A stretch of 37,983 bases of DNA from Rhodospirillaceae bacterium. GTDB lineage: Bacteria; Pseudomonadota; Gammaproteobacteria; Steroidobacterales; Rariloculaceae. Within the stretch, counting starts at the first letter, position 1. Each line of letters starts with the position of its first letter. The DNA is taken from NCBI GenBank assembly GCA_024640695.1, contig JAHEEM010000010.1:1-37983 (forward strand), written 5' to 3'. Position numbers and translations under genes: made by a program. Under the pieces are notes generated by a model. That model saw only the letters and a program-made list of their open reading frames with translations, was not told the origin of the DNA and did not search any database. This document shows, piece after piece, positions 27,401 to 35,126 of this stretch.

Positions 27401-27685
27401 CCGACACCAGGCGTGTACGCGGTGCTCGTGCATGGCTTCGAAACCGACGAGATCACCGGCGGCGCGGGTGCCAGCTATCGCCTGTTCGCGTGGTCATTCG
27501 GAGACGCCGACGTCGCCGGAAACCTCAACGTGAATTATCCAACTATCGTCAGCGACGGCGACCGCACCGACCTCCAGATCGGCTGGGGACCGCTGGATCC
27601 CGCCACGCGCTACCTTGGCGCGATTTCACACGCCACACCCAGGGGGCGCTACGGTCTGACGCTCCTGCGCATCGACTCGCCCTGA
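24482..27685 (+). CDS. Secreted subtilisin-family serine protease (S8) with PA domain
   Basis: A 1067-residue exported protease. The N-terminal signal sequence (LGLTLIALMLAAWPDLGHT) and an inhibitor-I9-like propeptide (about 45-160, DIYIVQLGEPAAINYRGG, YAFNGFAARLSATQVSRLRR) precede the catalytic domain: D188 in VAVIDSGIAPGHP, H292 in DADGHGTHIATTIAGN, oxyanion N398 in VVAAGNDGPG and S639 in LSGTSMSAPETAGVAALL. A PA domain (about 495-575, GRIALLERGGCTFEVKLARV) is inserted before the serine, and FSSRGPS precedes LKPDVTAPGVKIFA, as in plant-type subtilases. A fibronectin-like domain (about 755-840) and C-terminal beta-rich modules, the last resembling a pre-peptidase domain, follow. The ORF track starts in tsaC; the ATG at 24482 follows GGCAGGGG and begins the signal peptide. 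The substrate is unknown. Confidence 0.93.
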   Translation: MTRSPASLGLTLIALMLAAWPDLGHTLDHAAPSTPLRLATPARPAKSGSDIYIVQLGEPAAINYRGGRAGLAATRPAANSKIQADSGAVASYVKSLENNHDRLLAEAGAGGAKLHSYRYAFNGFAARLSATQVSRLRRTGGVIRIWIDTEQHVQTNNSAVFLGLEDQTGGLRADLKLRGEDIIVAVIDSGIAPGHPSLEDIEKQIPDQCQSQWATASWLGIFLCSAVRRNPPVLLTYQPSASFKGICQEGVRFSAADCNNKLVGARYYIDGFLARNELDPGEFVSPRDADGHGTHIATTIAGNPVAADLFGTRVGRVAGIAPRARIAAYKACWLKPGAVRASCTTSDLIRAIDDAVADGADIINYSIGNLDAGLDAPDNLALLNALDAGVLSVVAAGNDGPGSATIGSPAAAPWVLTVAASTQTGNRVEEAIAITEPERLARRLEMKEASFTPQLRDRDPLEGELRAVDDGQEFLADGLAGSIRDGCEPLQNAGMLEGRIALLERGGCTFEVKLARVAGAGAIGAVVYNDSGTPIVMNGNFGSVNIPAVMISTADGQELVDELLAETVIRVQLAKGVFLTQSDAGKVLGDFSSRGPSRPEPDFLKPDVTAPGVKIFAGHTPDVANGLRGEFYQYLSGTSMSAPETAGVAALLKEANPDWTPAQLKSALTTSAQLGVSREDGTTSATPFDAGAGHIDPNRAIDPGLVFENGYLDHAAYLCGLDPSPFNATDCGILAAAGLSSQARDVNVPSIGISELVSGDSVLRRVTNLGPGGTYSVDVDAPLGLELLVQPTTLNLETGQTAEFSVSFRRSSAPLDTWSFGRVTWSDGVHDVASPIAARPVTLRAPQELSFRAPSGAATIPVAFGYSGAYQAQVHGLRASLDDFCLDQAGASVPCVVQDDPTNEFSFRFDNGVNAHLIDLPPGQLYARFALFDSQTDGNDDLDLYLFYCPNNVCSQVGESGSFTSEEEINLVAPTPGVYAVLVHGFETDEITGGAGASYRLFAWSFGDADVAGNLNVNYPTIVSDGDRTDLQIGWGPLDPATRYLGAISHATPRGRYGLTLLRIDSP

Positions 27686-27712
27686 CGACGAGCTCGCGCT
27701 GGCTCGCGCCGC

Positions 27713-27740
27713 GCGCAAGCGTAGCTGCAGCAGCTTGCGC
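27713..27740. terminator. Inverted repeat between convergent protease and tag genes
   Basis: A perfect 8-bp inverted repeat, gcgcaagc...gcttgcgc, with a 12-base loop sits 28 bases after the protease stop and about 60 bases past the tag stop on the other strand. It could serve both transcripts. No T-run is present on either side, so intrinsic termination is uncertain. Confidence 0.42.
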
Positions 27741-27801
27741 TTGGAATGCGTGCCCCGGCGTGTCCAGAACGGCGCCGCGCGGTAATGGGCGATGTGAGCC
27801 G

Positions 27802-28380
27802 CTACCCCAGGCGTGCACAGGCGGTGTGTCTGAAACACCCGACGAGATGGTCGTTGACGAGCCCAGTCGCCTGCATGTGCGCGTAGATGATCGTCGAACC
27901 GATGAAGCCGAAGCCTCTACGTTTCATATCCTTGCTTAACGCATCCGACTCGGGACTGGTTGCCGGCATGAATGATTGCTCTTTCCAGCAGTTCACGATC
28001 GGCTGGCCGTCAACAAAGCTCCAGACGTAGGCATCAAAGCTGTCGAATTCCGCTTGCACCTCGAGAAACCGGCGCGCGTTGTTTATCGTCGCGACGATCT
28101 TCTGGCGATTTCTGATGATGCCGGCGTCCAGCACGAGACGTTCGACCGATCGGCTGTTGAACCGCGCGACGCGCTTAGGATCGAAGTTGGCGAAGGCCCG
28201 TCGATATCCAGCCCGCTTGCGCAGCACTGTCGACCAGCTCAAGCCTGCCTGCGCGCTCTCGAGCACAAGAAACTCGAAGTGCGTCGAGTCTTCGTGAACG
28301 GGCACGCCCCACTCCTCGTCGTGGTAACGCTGGTAGGCGTCATCGACGCCGAGGCTCCAGGGGCAGCGGGTCAGGCTCAT
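27802..28380 (-). CDS. tag: DNA-3-methyladenine glycosylase I
   Basis: Excises 3-methyladenine from alkylated DNA, the first step of base-excision repair. The 192 residues match E. coli Tag (187). Zinc ligands are all present: C6 (TRCPW), H20 (YHDEEWG), H178 and C182 (NDHLVGCFRH). The catalytic-pocket glutamate is E41 in LVLESAQAGLSWSTVLRKR, and FGFIGSTIIYAHMQATGLVN is the conserved C-terminal part. The ORF track begins at 28506, but those 42 extra residues are not family-like; the ATG at 28380 is preceded by GAGAGA. It follows the anti-sigma gene on the same strand after 113 bases and may or may not share its transcript. Confidence 0.96.
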   Translation of the reverse strand: MSLTRCPWSLGVDDAYQRYHDEEWGVPVHEDSTHFEFLVLESAQAGLSWSTVLRKRAGYRRAFANFDPKRVARFNSRSVERLVLDAGIIRNRQKIVATINNARRFLEVQAEFDSFDAYVWSFVDGQPIVNCWKEQSFMPATSPESDALSKDMKRRGFGFIGSTIIYAHMQATGLVNDHLVGCFRHTACARLG

Positions 28381-28493
28381 GGTCTGTCTCTCAGGCGCGA
28401 TCGGCGGCGTCCTCCGGGCGTGCGACGCGATATCAGCGAATCCTCCGGCGCGATCGACATCTAGTCTCGCAGCCCGCCTCAGGACAGTATCCG

Positions 28494-29189
28494 CTATATC
28501 GCCCACTCGACCGCTGCTGCCACGTCCCGCTGCAGCTTCTCGAAGGACTCCGCGTCATTGCCAATGATCGCCACACTGCCCTCGTCCAGCGGCACAATCA
28601 TACCGCGCAGGCCTTCCTCGGGAAGATCGAGCGGCATCTGTCCCGCAAGCGCCTCTCTCGACATCAGCAGCAGCATCACGGGACCGGCGTCTCCCTGAAC
28701 GACGAGGTGCGGTACCCAACGCCCGTTGATCAGACAGGATCGCGCATAGCTGACGATGCTGAGCTGCTCCAGAGCCACGCGCGCGTCGCCGCCGAGCGCC
28801 GCTTCGAGCACCGAGGCGGCGACCGGCAAATCGGTCCGTACCCATGACTCGGGCTCATGCTGCCAGTGGTTCTGCACCGCGGCGGCTAGGCGCGCGGGAT
28901 TATCGCTGGGCAGGAACTGCAGCCCAAGCCAGATAGCCGCGGCAGCGGCCGCGACGGATGCGGCCGCTGCCCAGCGCCGCGCCGCGGGTCGGTGTGCGGC
29001 AGGCCGCGGGCGCCCTGCCCTGATGCCCGCGACGTCGAAGCGCAGGGCCTCGGCAATTACAGCCTCCGATTTACGCAGCCGCCGCGCATACGCCGCGCAA
29101 GCCGGGCAAGCCTGCTCATGCGCAGTGACCGCTGCGTCCAGCCGAGCCGGATCCGCACCAAGCTGCTCTCTAAATTCTAGGCAATCCAT
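28494..29189 (-). CDS. DUF3379-like membrane protein, candidate anti-sigma factor
   Basis: A 231-residue protein encoded 6 bases after the ECF sigma gene, with a good GAGGAG ribosome binding site. The N-terminal 45 residues carry HEQACPAC (H24, C28, C31), a zinc-binding anti-sigma-like pattern. A single membrane helix (about 72-93, WAAAASVAAAAAAIWLGLQF) follows an Arg/Pro-rich stretch. The outer domain (about 100-231) has WVPHLVVQGDAGPVMLLLMS and LRGMIVPLDEGSVAIIGNDA, as in DUF3379 proteins that accompany ECF sigma factors in gammaproteobacteria. The likely role is to hold the sigma factor at the inner membrane and release it on a periplasmic signal. The signal and any regulated proteolysis are not visible here. 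Confidence 0.85.
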   Translation of the reverse strand: MDCLEFREQLGADPARLDAAVTAHEQACPACAAYARRLRKSEAVIAEALRFDVAGIRAGRPRPAAHRPAARRWAAAASVAAAAAAIWLGLQFLPSDNPARLAAAVQNHWQHEPESWVRTDLPVAASVLEAALGGDARVALEQLSIVSYARSCLINGRWVPHLVVQGDAGPVMLLLMSREALAGQMPLDLPEEGLRGMIVPLDEGSVAIIGNDAESFEKLQRDVAAAVEWAI

Positions 29190-29195
29190 AACAGC

Positions 29196-29720
29196 TCACT
29201 CCTCGACAATCCCGAGCTCCGCGCTGAAACGCTCTACGAGCTTCTTGCGCGCCCGGTGCAATCTCGTCAATACGGCGCCCTGATTGAGCCCTAATGCCAC
29301 CGCAATCTCCGCCGTGCTCATGCCCATTAGGACCTGCAACACCAGCGGTTCCCGATAGTCGTCGGCGAGCTCGAAAATCGCCCGACGCATGTCGTCGACG
29401 TCCGGGTCATCGCTCGTCGCCAACAGCGCCGCGTCCGCGGCGCTGAGGTCGTCGATATCCCGGGTCTCGAGCCGCTTGCGCTCATAGACACGGGCATGCT
29501 CGCGGCGCACGATCGTCAATAGCCATGGCTTTACGAGCGTCTCGTCCTTGAGTCCGTCGAGGGACCGGTAAGCTCGAAGCATGGCCTCCTGAACCACATC
29601 GTCGGCCAGATGCGGATCCCTGCACAACCAGAACGCGTAGCGGTACAGGTCGTCCCGCCACGGCGCCACCAAACGCTCGAAGTGTAGCGTTAGAGCATCA
29701 TTCGCACTGGCTTTCGACAC
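29196..29720 (-). CDS. ECF-type RNA polymerase sigma factor (sigma-70 family)
   Basis: A 174-residue extracytoplasmic-function sigma factor. Region 2 (about 10-80) has DDLYRYAFWLCRDPHLADDV and VQEAMLRAYRSLDGLKDE, the core-polymerase and -10 contact helices. Region 4 (about 118-165) has DYREPLVLQVLMGMSTAEIA and GAVLTRLHRARKKL, the helix-turn-helix for the -35 element. There is no region 1.1 or 3, as expected. The start is a GTG at 29720 with no visible ribosome binding site; the next in-frame ATG would remove part of region 2, so GTG is kept and a leaderless or weakly initiated message is possible. The next gene is its probable membrane anti-sigma partner. Its regulon cannot be deduced here. 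Confidence 0.94.
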   Translation of the reverse strand: MSKASANDALTLHFERLVAPWRDDLYRYAFWLCRDPHLADDVVQEAMLRAYRSLDGLKDETLVKPWLLTIVRREHARVYERKRLETRDIDDLSAADAALLATSDDPDVDDMRRAIFELADDYREPLVLQVLMGMSTAEIAVALGLNQGAVLTRLHRARKKLVERFSAELGIVEE

Positions 29721-29781
29721 GAAATTGGACCGGGGATTAGGAGATTTTGTTACGGCGCAGGCATGCGCGGGAACCTACTGT

Positions 29782-29810
29782 AAACTAGCTTGCGAGTTAG
29801 ATCATGTTAA
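29782..29810 (-). promoter_or_regulatory. Candidate sigma-70-like promoter upstream of the ECF gene
   Basis: On the minus strand TTAACA (29810-29805; five of six -35 consensus bases) is followed after 17 bases by TAGTTT (29787-29782; a weak -10), about 60 bases before the sigma start. I see no clear ECF-type GGAAC element on the minus strand, although GGAACC occurs on the plus strand at 29770-29775, pointing toward aroE without a convincing -10. Confidence 0.25.
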
Positions 29811-29824
29811 GGCCAAGGCAAGCC

Positions 29825-30661
29825 ATGAGCGCGACCCCAGACAAACCGGATCGCTATGCCGTAATCGGGCACCCGATTGACCATAGCCGCTCGCCCGTCA
29901 TACATCAGCTGTTTGCGCGCCAGACCGGCGAGAACATCACATACGAGGCTATCGATGCGCCGCGCGAAGGCTTCGAGATCGCAGTCCGCGGCTTCAGGGC
30001 TGCCGGCGGTAAGGGGCTCAACATCACGGTACCGCACAAACGGGCCGCGTTCGCTCTGTGTGAGGAACTTGGCACCGAGGCCGCGCAGGCCGGCGCCGTC
30101 AATACGATCAGCTTTCGCGCGGATGGGCGGCTGCGCGGCGACAACACGGACGGCATCGGTTTCATACGAGATCTGACGGAGAATCTCGAGCAGCCGATCG
30201 AGGGACGCAGCGTCCTGGTTCTCGGCGCCGGCGGTGCCGCGCGCGGGATTCTGCCGCCGCTGCTCGCCGCCGAACCTGCTGTCCTCGTTCTGGCGAATCG
30301 AACGATCGAGCGGGCCGAGGCGATGCTCACCGAGCTCGGCTCGCCCCCGGATCTGGAGGCCTCCAGCTTCGAAGCACTCCAAGGGCACAAGCCCTTCGAC
30401 GTGATCGTGAACGCCACCTCGGCGGGGCTCCGCGGAGAGCAGCCTCCGTTCCCACCGTCCTGCATCGGTTCCGACAGTGTCTGCTATGACCTCGCCTACA
30501 GCCTCAAGGACACGCCATTCGTGCAGTGGGCGCGCGCGCACCACGCCCTGAAGGCCGCACAAGGGTGGGGCATGCTTGTCGAGCAGGCGGCAGAATCGTT
30601 CTGGATCTGGCGCGGCGTTCGTCCCGATACGCAGCCGATACTGGCGCAGCTGCGACGCTAG
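29825..30661 (+). CDS. aroE: Shikimate dehydrogenase (NADP+)
   Basis: Reduces 3-dehydroshikimate to shikimate with NADPH in the chorismate pathway. The 278 residues fit AroE (E. coli 272). The substrate site shows SRSP (21-24), NITVPHK with catalytic K72, and GDNTDGIGF with catalytic D108. The cofactor fold has VLVLGAGGAARGI and the NADP-selective LANRTIERAE (the NRT motif). NATSAGL and the closing EQAAESFWIWRG are also family-typical. The ORF begins at 29804, but the ATG at 29825 has AAGG six bases upstream and a normal N-terminus. It stands alone, diverging from the ECF gene and converging on gor. Confidence 0.97.
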   Translation: MSATPDKPDRYAVIGHPIDHSRSPVIHQLFARQTGENITYEAIDAPREGFEIAVRGFRAAGGKGLNITVPHKRAAFALCEELGTEAAQAGAVNTISFRADGRLRGDNTDGIGFIRDLTENLEQPIEGRSVLVLGAGGAARGILPPLLAAEPAVLVLANRTIERAEAMLTELGSPPDLEASSFEALQGHKPFDVIVNATSAGLRGEQPPFPPSCIGSDSVCYDLAYSLKDTPFVQWARAHHALKAAQGWGMLVEQAAESFWIWRGVRPDTQPILAQLRR

Positions 30662-30681
30662 CTCACGGTCCAGAGCAGACC

Positions 30682-30699
30682 GAGCCGCTCACGCGGCTC
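30682..30699. terminator. Bidirectional hairpin between convergent aroE and gor
   Basis: A perfect 7-bp GC-rich stem with a 4-base loop, gagccgc-TCAC-gcggctc, lies in the 44-base gap between the aroE stop and the gor stop. Position and strength suit a shared terminator, although there is no T-run. Confidence 0.6.
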
Positions 30700-30705
30700 C
30701 CTCGG

Positions 30706-32052
30706 CTAGCGCATGGTGACCAGCTCTTCGGCGCTCGTGGGATGTATCGCGACCGTGTCGTCGAGATCCGACTTGCGGGCACCCATCGATACCGCGACCG
30801 CAAATCCCTGCAACATCTCATCTGCACCCGGGCCGATGATATGACACCCGATAACGCGCTCCTCGTGACCTAGCGTGATGAGCTTCATGGCGGTCTTTGG
30901 CCGGTGCTCGGTCAGGGCGTGGTACATCGGCACGAATTCCGACGCGTAAACCTTAATGGCTTCGTCAGGGTAGCGCGCCCGCGCCTCCTGCTCGGACAAA
31001 CCCACGGTTCCGATTGGTGGATGCGAGAATACGACCGTGGGGATGTTGTCGTAGCCGAGGTGGCGGCCGGGCTGCCCGCCGAACACCCTGTCGGCTAGCC
31101 GCCGGCCGGCGGCGATTGCCACTGGGGTCAGCTGTGCCTGGCCGGTGACGTCACCGACGGCATACACATTCGGCGCACTCGTAGACTGATACTTATCCAC
31201 GCTGATATAACCGCCGCCGTCGCGCTCGACACCGTTCTCGTCGAGCCCAAGGCCGGACGTATTCGGGTCACGTCCAATTGCCCAGATCAAGCAGTCGAAA
31301 CCGTCGAACTCTCGGCCGGCGCCGTCGACAAAGCACAGCCCCTTGGTTTGCTTCACGCCGCTGGGCACAGTACCTGTCACGACCTCAACGCCCAGGGCGG
31401 CGAGCGCTTCCATCAGCTTACTGCTTAGCATCGAGTCGAACGAGCGCAGCACGGAATCGTAGCGGACGAACTGTCTCACCTGCGCGCCGAGACTCTGCAA
31501 CACTCCTGCGAGCTCGACTGCGATATAGCCGCTGCCCACGACGGCGACGCGACGCGGACACTGCTCGAGCTCAAAGAATCCATCGGAGGTCATGCCGAGC
31601 TCCGCTCCGGGCAACGAGGGTATGCGCGGGTATCCGCCAGTCGCAATCAGGATGTGCTCGGCGCGGTACTTCTCGCCGGAATCATCGACGACCTCGCCCG
31701 GACCTTCGAGCTTCGCGCGCCGGCGCACCAACTCGACAGCGCGCCGCTCCAGATTGCGCGCGTAGATGCCATTAAGGCGGGCCACATAATCGTCGCGCGC
31801 GGTCTTGAGCTTCGCCCAGTCGTGACCGCCTACGGTCAGGTCGAAGCCGTAGTCGCGTGCGTCGCGAAGCGCGTGTGAGAGCTGCGCCGCGGTCCACATG
31901 ACTTTCTTCGGGACGCAACCGACGTTGACGCATGTTCCGCCCAAGCGGCCCGGCTCGAACAAGAGTGCGCGTGCGCCATGCTGGGCGGCACGTTGAGCGG
32001 CTGCCAGACCGCCGCTGCCGCCGCCGATCACGATGAAGTCGAATGCCCGCAC
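30706..32052 (-). CDS. gor: Glutathione-disulfide reductase
   Basis: An FAD enzyme that keeps glutathione reduced using NADPH. The 448 residues match E. coli Gor (450). The FAD loop is [18 protein letters not shown], and the redox-active disulfide is C41/C46 in [13 protein letters not shown]. The nucleotide fold is [20 protein letters not shown], and [11 protein letters not shown] keeps the two arginines that select [13 protein letters not shown] binds FAD, and [12 protein letters not shown] at the C-terminus gives the partner-subunit catalytic base H437 and E442. The ORF track starts at 32163; the GTG at 32052, with GGAG seven bases upstream, fits the family N-terminus. pntAB in the same window would supply its NADPH, but the genes are far apart. 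Confidence 0.96.
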   Translation of the reverse strand: MRAFDFIVIGGGSGGLAAAQRAAQHGARALLFEPGRLGGTCVNVGCVPKKVMWTAAQLSHALRDARDYGFDLTVGGHDWAKLKTARDDYVARLNGIYARNLERRAVELVRRRAKLEGPGEVVDDSGEKYRAEHILIATGGYPRIPSLPGAELGMTSDGFFELEQCPRRVAVVGSGYIAVELAGVLQSLGAQVRQFVRYDSVLRSFDSMLSSKLMEALAALGVEVVTGTVPSGVKQTKGLCFVDGAGREFDGFDCLIWAIGRDPNTSGLGLDENGVERDGGGYISVDKYQSTSAPNVYAVGDVTGQAQLTPVAIAAGRRLADRVFGGQPGRHLGYDNIPTVVFSHPPIGTVGLSEQEARARYPDEAIKVYASEFVPMYHALTEHRPKTAMKLITLGHEERVIGCHIIGPGADEMLQGFAVAVSMGARKSDLDDTVAIHPTSAEELVTMR

Positions 32053-32276
32053 TGATGAACTCCGAGGCTCGGGAAACGCGCACTTTAGCAGGAATCCCGC
32101 CTGCGACGGCTTGCCTGTCAGCCCCACCGGCGGGAGCCGTTCCGCAGCCGTCGGCATCCTCATAGGCTTCGTGCTAGATTGCCCGTCTTCTCGCAGGAGC
32201 TACCAGACGCACGCACCAGCAGGCGAGCCTGCCGGGCGTCTGCGATCTCGAGCATCGTCAAGTGATGAAGGGACAC

Positions 32277-34319
32277 ATGCCGGCCACCGACATAGACAAT
32301 CCGCTACTCGCGGCTTCCGGACTGCCTAACTTCGGCGCGATACGACCCGAGCACGTCGAGCCAGCGGTAAGGACGACGTTAACGGCGCAACGCGAGGAGC
32401 TAGAGCGGATCGAGCGGGCCGAGCAGCCAGGCTTCGAGTGGGCGCTCGAGCTCGAACGTATTCAAGACGCCGTGCAGCGCGTCTGGGGTCCCGTGGTGCA
32501 CCTGAACTCCGTTCGCTCGACGCCGGAGTTTCGTGATGCCTACAACGCTTGTTTGCCCTTGGTCACCGAATTCTGGATCGACTTCGGCCAGAACACGAAG
32601 CTCTACGCCGGTTTCGATCAGCTGCAGCGCGGCAGCGAGATCAACGACGGCGCAAAGCGGCGGCTCGTCGAGAATGCGCTCAGGGACTTTCGACTCGCGG
32701 GCGTCGCGCTCGATAAACAGCGGCGAGAGCGCCTCAGCGCCGTCAGTAAGGAGCTTGCGGCCACGCAGGCCAAGTTCGAGCAGAATCTGTTGGATGCTAC
32801 CGACGCATTCAGACATCATGAAACCAGCGAGGCTGCCCTAGCTGGCCTGCCCACCGCATTCGTCGAGCGCGCCCGCAAGTCAGCGAAGACCGCAGAACTG
32901 GACGGCTATCTGCTCCTGCTTGACCCGCCGACTTACACCACAGTGATGGCGCAAGCCGAATCGCAGGCGCTGCGCGCACGGTTCTACGAAGCCTGGTTTA
33001 CCCGCGGCTCGGACCAGGGACCGCACGCCGGCCGCTGGGACAACGCCGCGCTCATAGAGCGAATTCTGGCGTTGCGCCACGAGTCTGCGCGCTTGCTTGG
33101 GTTCGACAGCTTTGCCGAGCTCTCCCTGGCTACCAAAATGGCCGGGTCGCCCGAGGAGGTCATCGGGTTCTTGCGCGATCTGGCCATCAAGAGCAGGCCG
33201 ATAGCGCAGCGCGAGTTCGAGGAGCTCGAGGCCTTTGCGGGGCGCACGCTCAACGCCTGGGATGTCGCTTTCTACTCCGAGCGCTTGAAGCGAGCGCAGC
33301 TTGATCTGTCGGCGGAGACACTGCGGCCATACTTCCCGCTGCCGCAGGTGCTCGAGGGGCTTTTTCGCGTTGTCCACACGCTGTTTGGAATCGAGATCCG
33401 GCGAGGCGAATCGCGCGGTCTCTGGCACCCCGATGTTCAGTCCTTCGAGCTCCTCGGCGAGGCCGGCCAGAGGATCGGCGGAATTTTTGCCGATTTCTAC
33501 GCGCGTCCCAACAAGCGCGGCGGCGCTTGGATGGACGGTGCGCGGTCGCGCGCGCACATTCCGAATCTCGACCAGACGCCGCTGGCGCACCTAGTCTGCA
33601 ACTTCAACTCCCCCAGCGATCAGCAGCCCTGCTTGCTGACCCACGAGGAGGTCATCACACTGTTTCACGAGTTCGGGCATGCGCTGCACCATTTGCTGAC
33701 CGAAATCGATTATCCGTCGATTGCCGGCATTCATGGCGTGCCCTGGGATGCCGTCGAGCTGCCGAGCCAGTTCTTCGAGAATTACGCATGGCTGCCCGCA
33801 GCCCTGCCGTGGATTTCATCCCATTATGAGACCGGAGAGATCTTGCCGGCAGAAAAGCTCGCAACGCTGAAGGCGTCTCGCAGCTTTCATGCGGGTTTGA
33901 GCATGGTGCGCCAGCTTGAGTTTGCGCTGTTCGATTTTCGCCTGCACGCGGAATACGACCCGCAGATCGGTCCCAGGGTCGCCGAACTATTAAATGAGGT
34001 CCGCGATGAAGTCGCCGTATTGAAGGTGCCAGCTTACAACCGGTTTCCCAATACGTTCTCGCATATTTTCGGCGGCGGCTATGCCGCCGGCTATTACAGC
34101 TATAAGTGGGCGGAAGTGCTCGCCGCCGATGCCTACGGAGCCTTCGACGAGCAAGGTGGTTTCGACTCGGATACCGCCGAGCGATTTCGGCGCTGCATCC
34201 TCGCCAGCGGCGGCAGCCGCGATTCGCTCGAGGCCTTTACAGAGTTTCGTGGCCGCAAGCCAAGTCTCGAGCCACTCCTGCGTCAGTCGGGAATCGCAAG
34301 CGAACACAGAACGACATGA
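32277..34319 (+). CDS. prlC: Oligopeptidase A (M3 family zinc metallopeptidase)
   Basis: A cytosolic peptidase that degrades short peptides, including cleaved signal peptides. The 680 residues equal E. coli OpdA/PrlC. The N-terminus is family-typical (NPLLAASGLPNFGAIRPEHV, VHLNSVRSTPEFRDAYN). The zinc site is HEFGH (H464, E465, H468) in LFHEFGHALHHLL, with the downstream glutamate in VELPSQFFENYAW. FGGGYAAGYYSYKWAEVLAAD is the conserved substrate-closing region near the C-terminus. The ORF track starts at a GTG at 32262; the ATG at 32277 is preferred because GAAGGGA lies just upstream and the length is then exact. Its stop overlaps the xthA start (ATGA). Confidence 0.97.
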   Translation: MPATDIDNPLLAASGLPNFGAIRPEHVEPAVRTTLTAQREELERIERAEQPGFEWALELERIQDAVQRVWGPVVHLNSVRSTPEFRDAYNACLPLVTEFWIDFGQNTKLYAGFDQLQRGSEINDGAKRRLVENALRDFRLAGVALDKQRRERLSAVSKELAATQAKFEQNLLDATDAFRHHETSEAALAGLPTAFVERARKSAKTAELDGYLLLLDPPTYTTVMAQAESQALRARFYEAWFTRGSDQGPHAGRWDNAALIERILALRHESARLLGFDSFAELSLATKMAGSPEEVIGFLRDLAIKSRPIAQREFEELEAFAGRTLNAWDVAFYSERLKRAQLDLSAETLRPYFPLPQVLEGLFRVVHTLFGIEIRRGESRGLWHPDVQSFELLGEAGQRIGGIFADFYARPNKRGGAWMDGARSRAHIPNLDQTPLAHLVCNFNSPSDQQPCLLTHEEVITLFHEFGHALHHLLTEIDYPSIAGIHGVPWDAVELPSQFFENYAWLPAALPWISSHYETGEILPAEKLATLKASRSFHAGLSMVRQLEFALFDFRLHAEYDPQIGPRVAELLNEVRDEVAVLKVPAYNRFPNTFSHIFGGGYAAGYYSYKWAEVLAADAYGAFDEQGGFDSDTAERFRRCILASGGSRDSLEAFTEFRGRKPSLEPLLRQSGIASEHRTT

Positions 34320-35089
34320 AGGTCGCGAGTTGGAACGTCAACAGTCTGCGTGTTCGGCTCGAGCATGTTCTGGCTTGGATCGCAGATGCCAAGCCGGACG
34401 TCCTGGGCCTGCAAGAAACAAAGTTGACCGACGAGAACTTTCCGGTCGCCCCGTTCGAGGCACTCGGTTATCACTGCGCGTATAGCGGACAGCGGACCTA
34501 TAACGGCGTGGCGATGATTAGTCGATGGCCTCTGGAAGACGTCATTACTGGGCTCGGGGGATTCGAAGATGAACAGCGCCGCGTGCTCGGTGCGCGCGTC
34601 GGTCCGCTGCGGGTGCTCAATGTTTATGTACCCAACGGGCAGAGCGTCGACTCGGACAAATATCGCTACAAGCTCGACTGGCTCGAAGCATTGCGCGGGC
34701 AGCTTCGCGGCGAGCTCGCGGAGGACGAGCGGGTGGTGGTCATGGGCGATTTCAATATCGCGCCGGAGAATCGCGACGTGCACGATCCCGATGCATGGGC
34801 GGGAAAGGTGCTCTGCAGCCCGCCGGAACGCGCGGCGCTGGAGCAGATTCTCGAGCTCGGATTCACCGACACCTATCGCTTATTCGATCAGCCCGAAAAG
34901 GCGTTTAGCTGGTGGGACTACCGCGCTGCTGCATTCAGGCGCAATATCGGCCTGCGCATCGATCTGATCCTTGCATCGCGCGCGCTGAGCGACAGCTGCG
35001 TCCGGTCTGATATCGACGCCGCGCCACGCAAGCTCGAGCGCCCGTCTGATCACGCGCCCGTTTATGCGGAGTTCGATATTGGGGGTTGA
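34316..35089 (+). CDS. xthA: Exodeoxyribonuclease III (AP endonuclease)
   Basis: A magnesium-dependent DNA repair enzyme that cleaves at abasic sites and removes 3' blocks. At 257 residues it is a normal XthA. The endonuclease/exonuclease/phosphatase motifs are all present: SWNVNSLR, LGLQETKLTD (metal ligand E34), VYVPNGQ, VMGDFNIAPENRDVHDP, FSWWDYRAAAFRRNIGLRID and RPSDHAPVYAEF. The ORF track gives a longer frame from 34106, but those residues are a shadow of prlC; the ATG at 34316 overlaps the prlC stop by four bases. Together with tag it gives the window two base-excision repair genes, though they are not linked in one transcript. Confidence 0.97.
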   Translation: MKVASWNVNSLRVRLEHVLAWIADAKPDVLGLQETKLTDENFPVAPFEALGYHCAYSGQRTYNGVAMISRWPLEDVITGLGGFEDEQRRVLGARVGPLRVLNVYVPNGQSVDSDKYRYKLDWLEALRGQLRGELAEDERVVVMGDFNIAPENRDVHDPDAWAGKVLCSPPERAALEQILELGFTDTYRLFDQPEKAFSWWDYRAAAFRRNIGLRIDLILASRALSDSCVRSDIDAAPRKLERPSDHAPVYAEFDIGG

Positions 35090-35126
35090 GCACTTTGAGC
35101 ATACACTCAGCCCTCCCGGGGAGCCG

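Noticed and set aside
29770-29800. GGAACC on the plus strand as an ECF promoter for aroE
   Set aside because: No matching -10 motif lies at the expected distance, and aroE is not a typical envelope-stress target.
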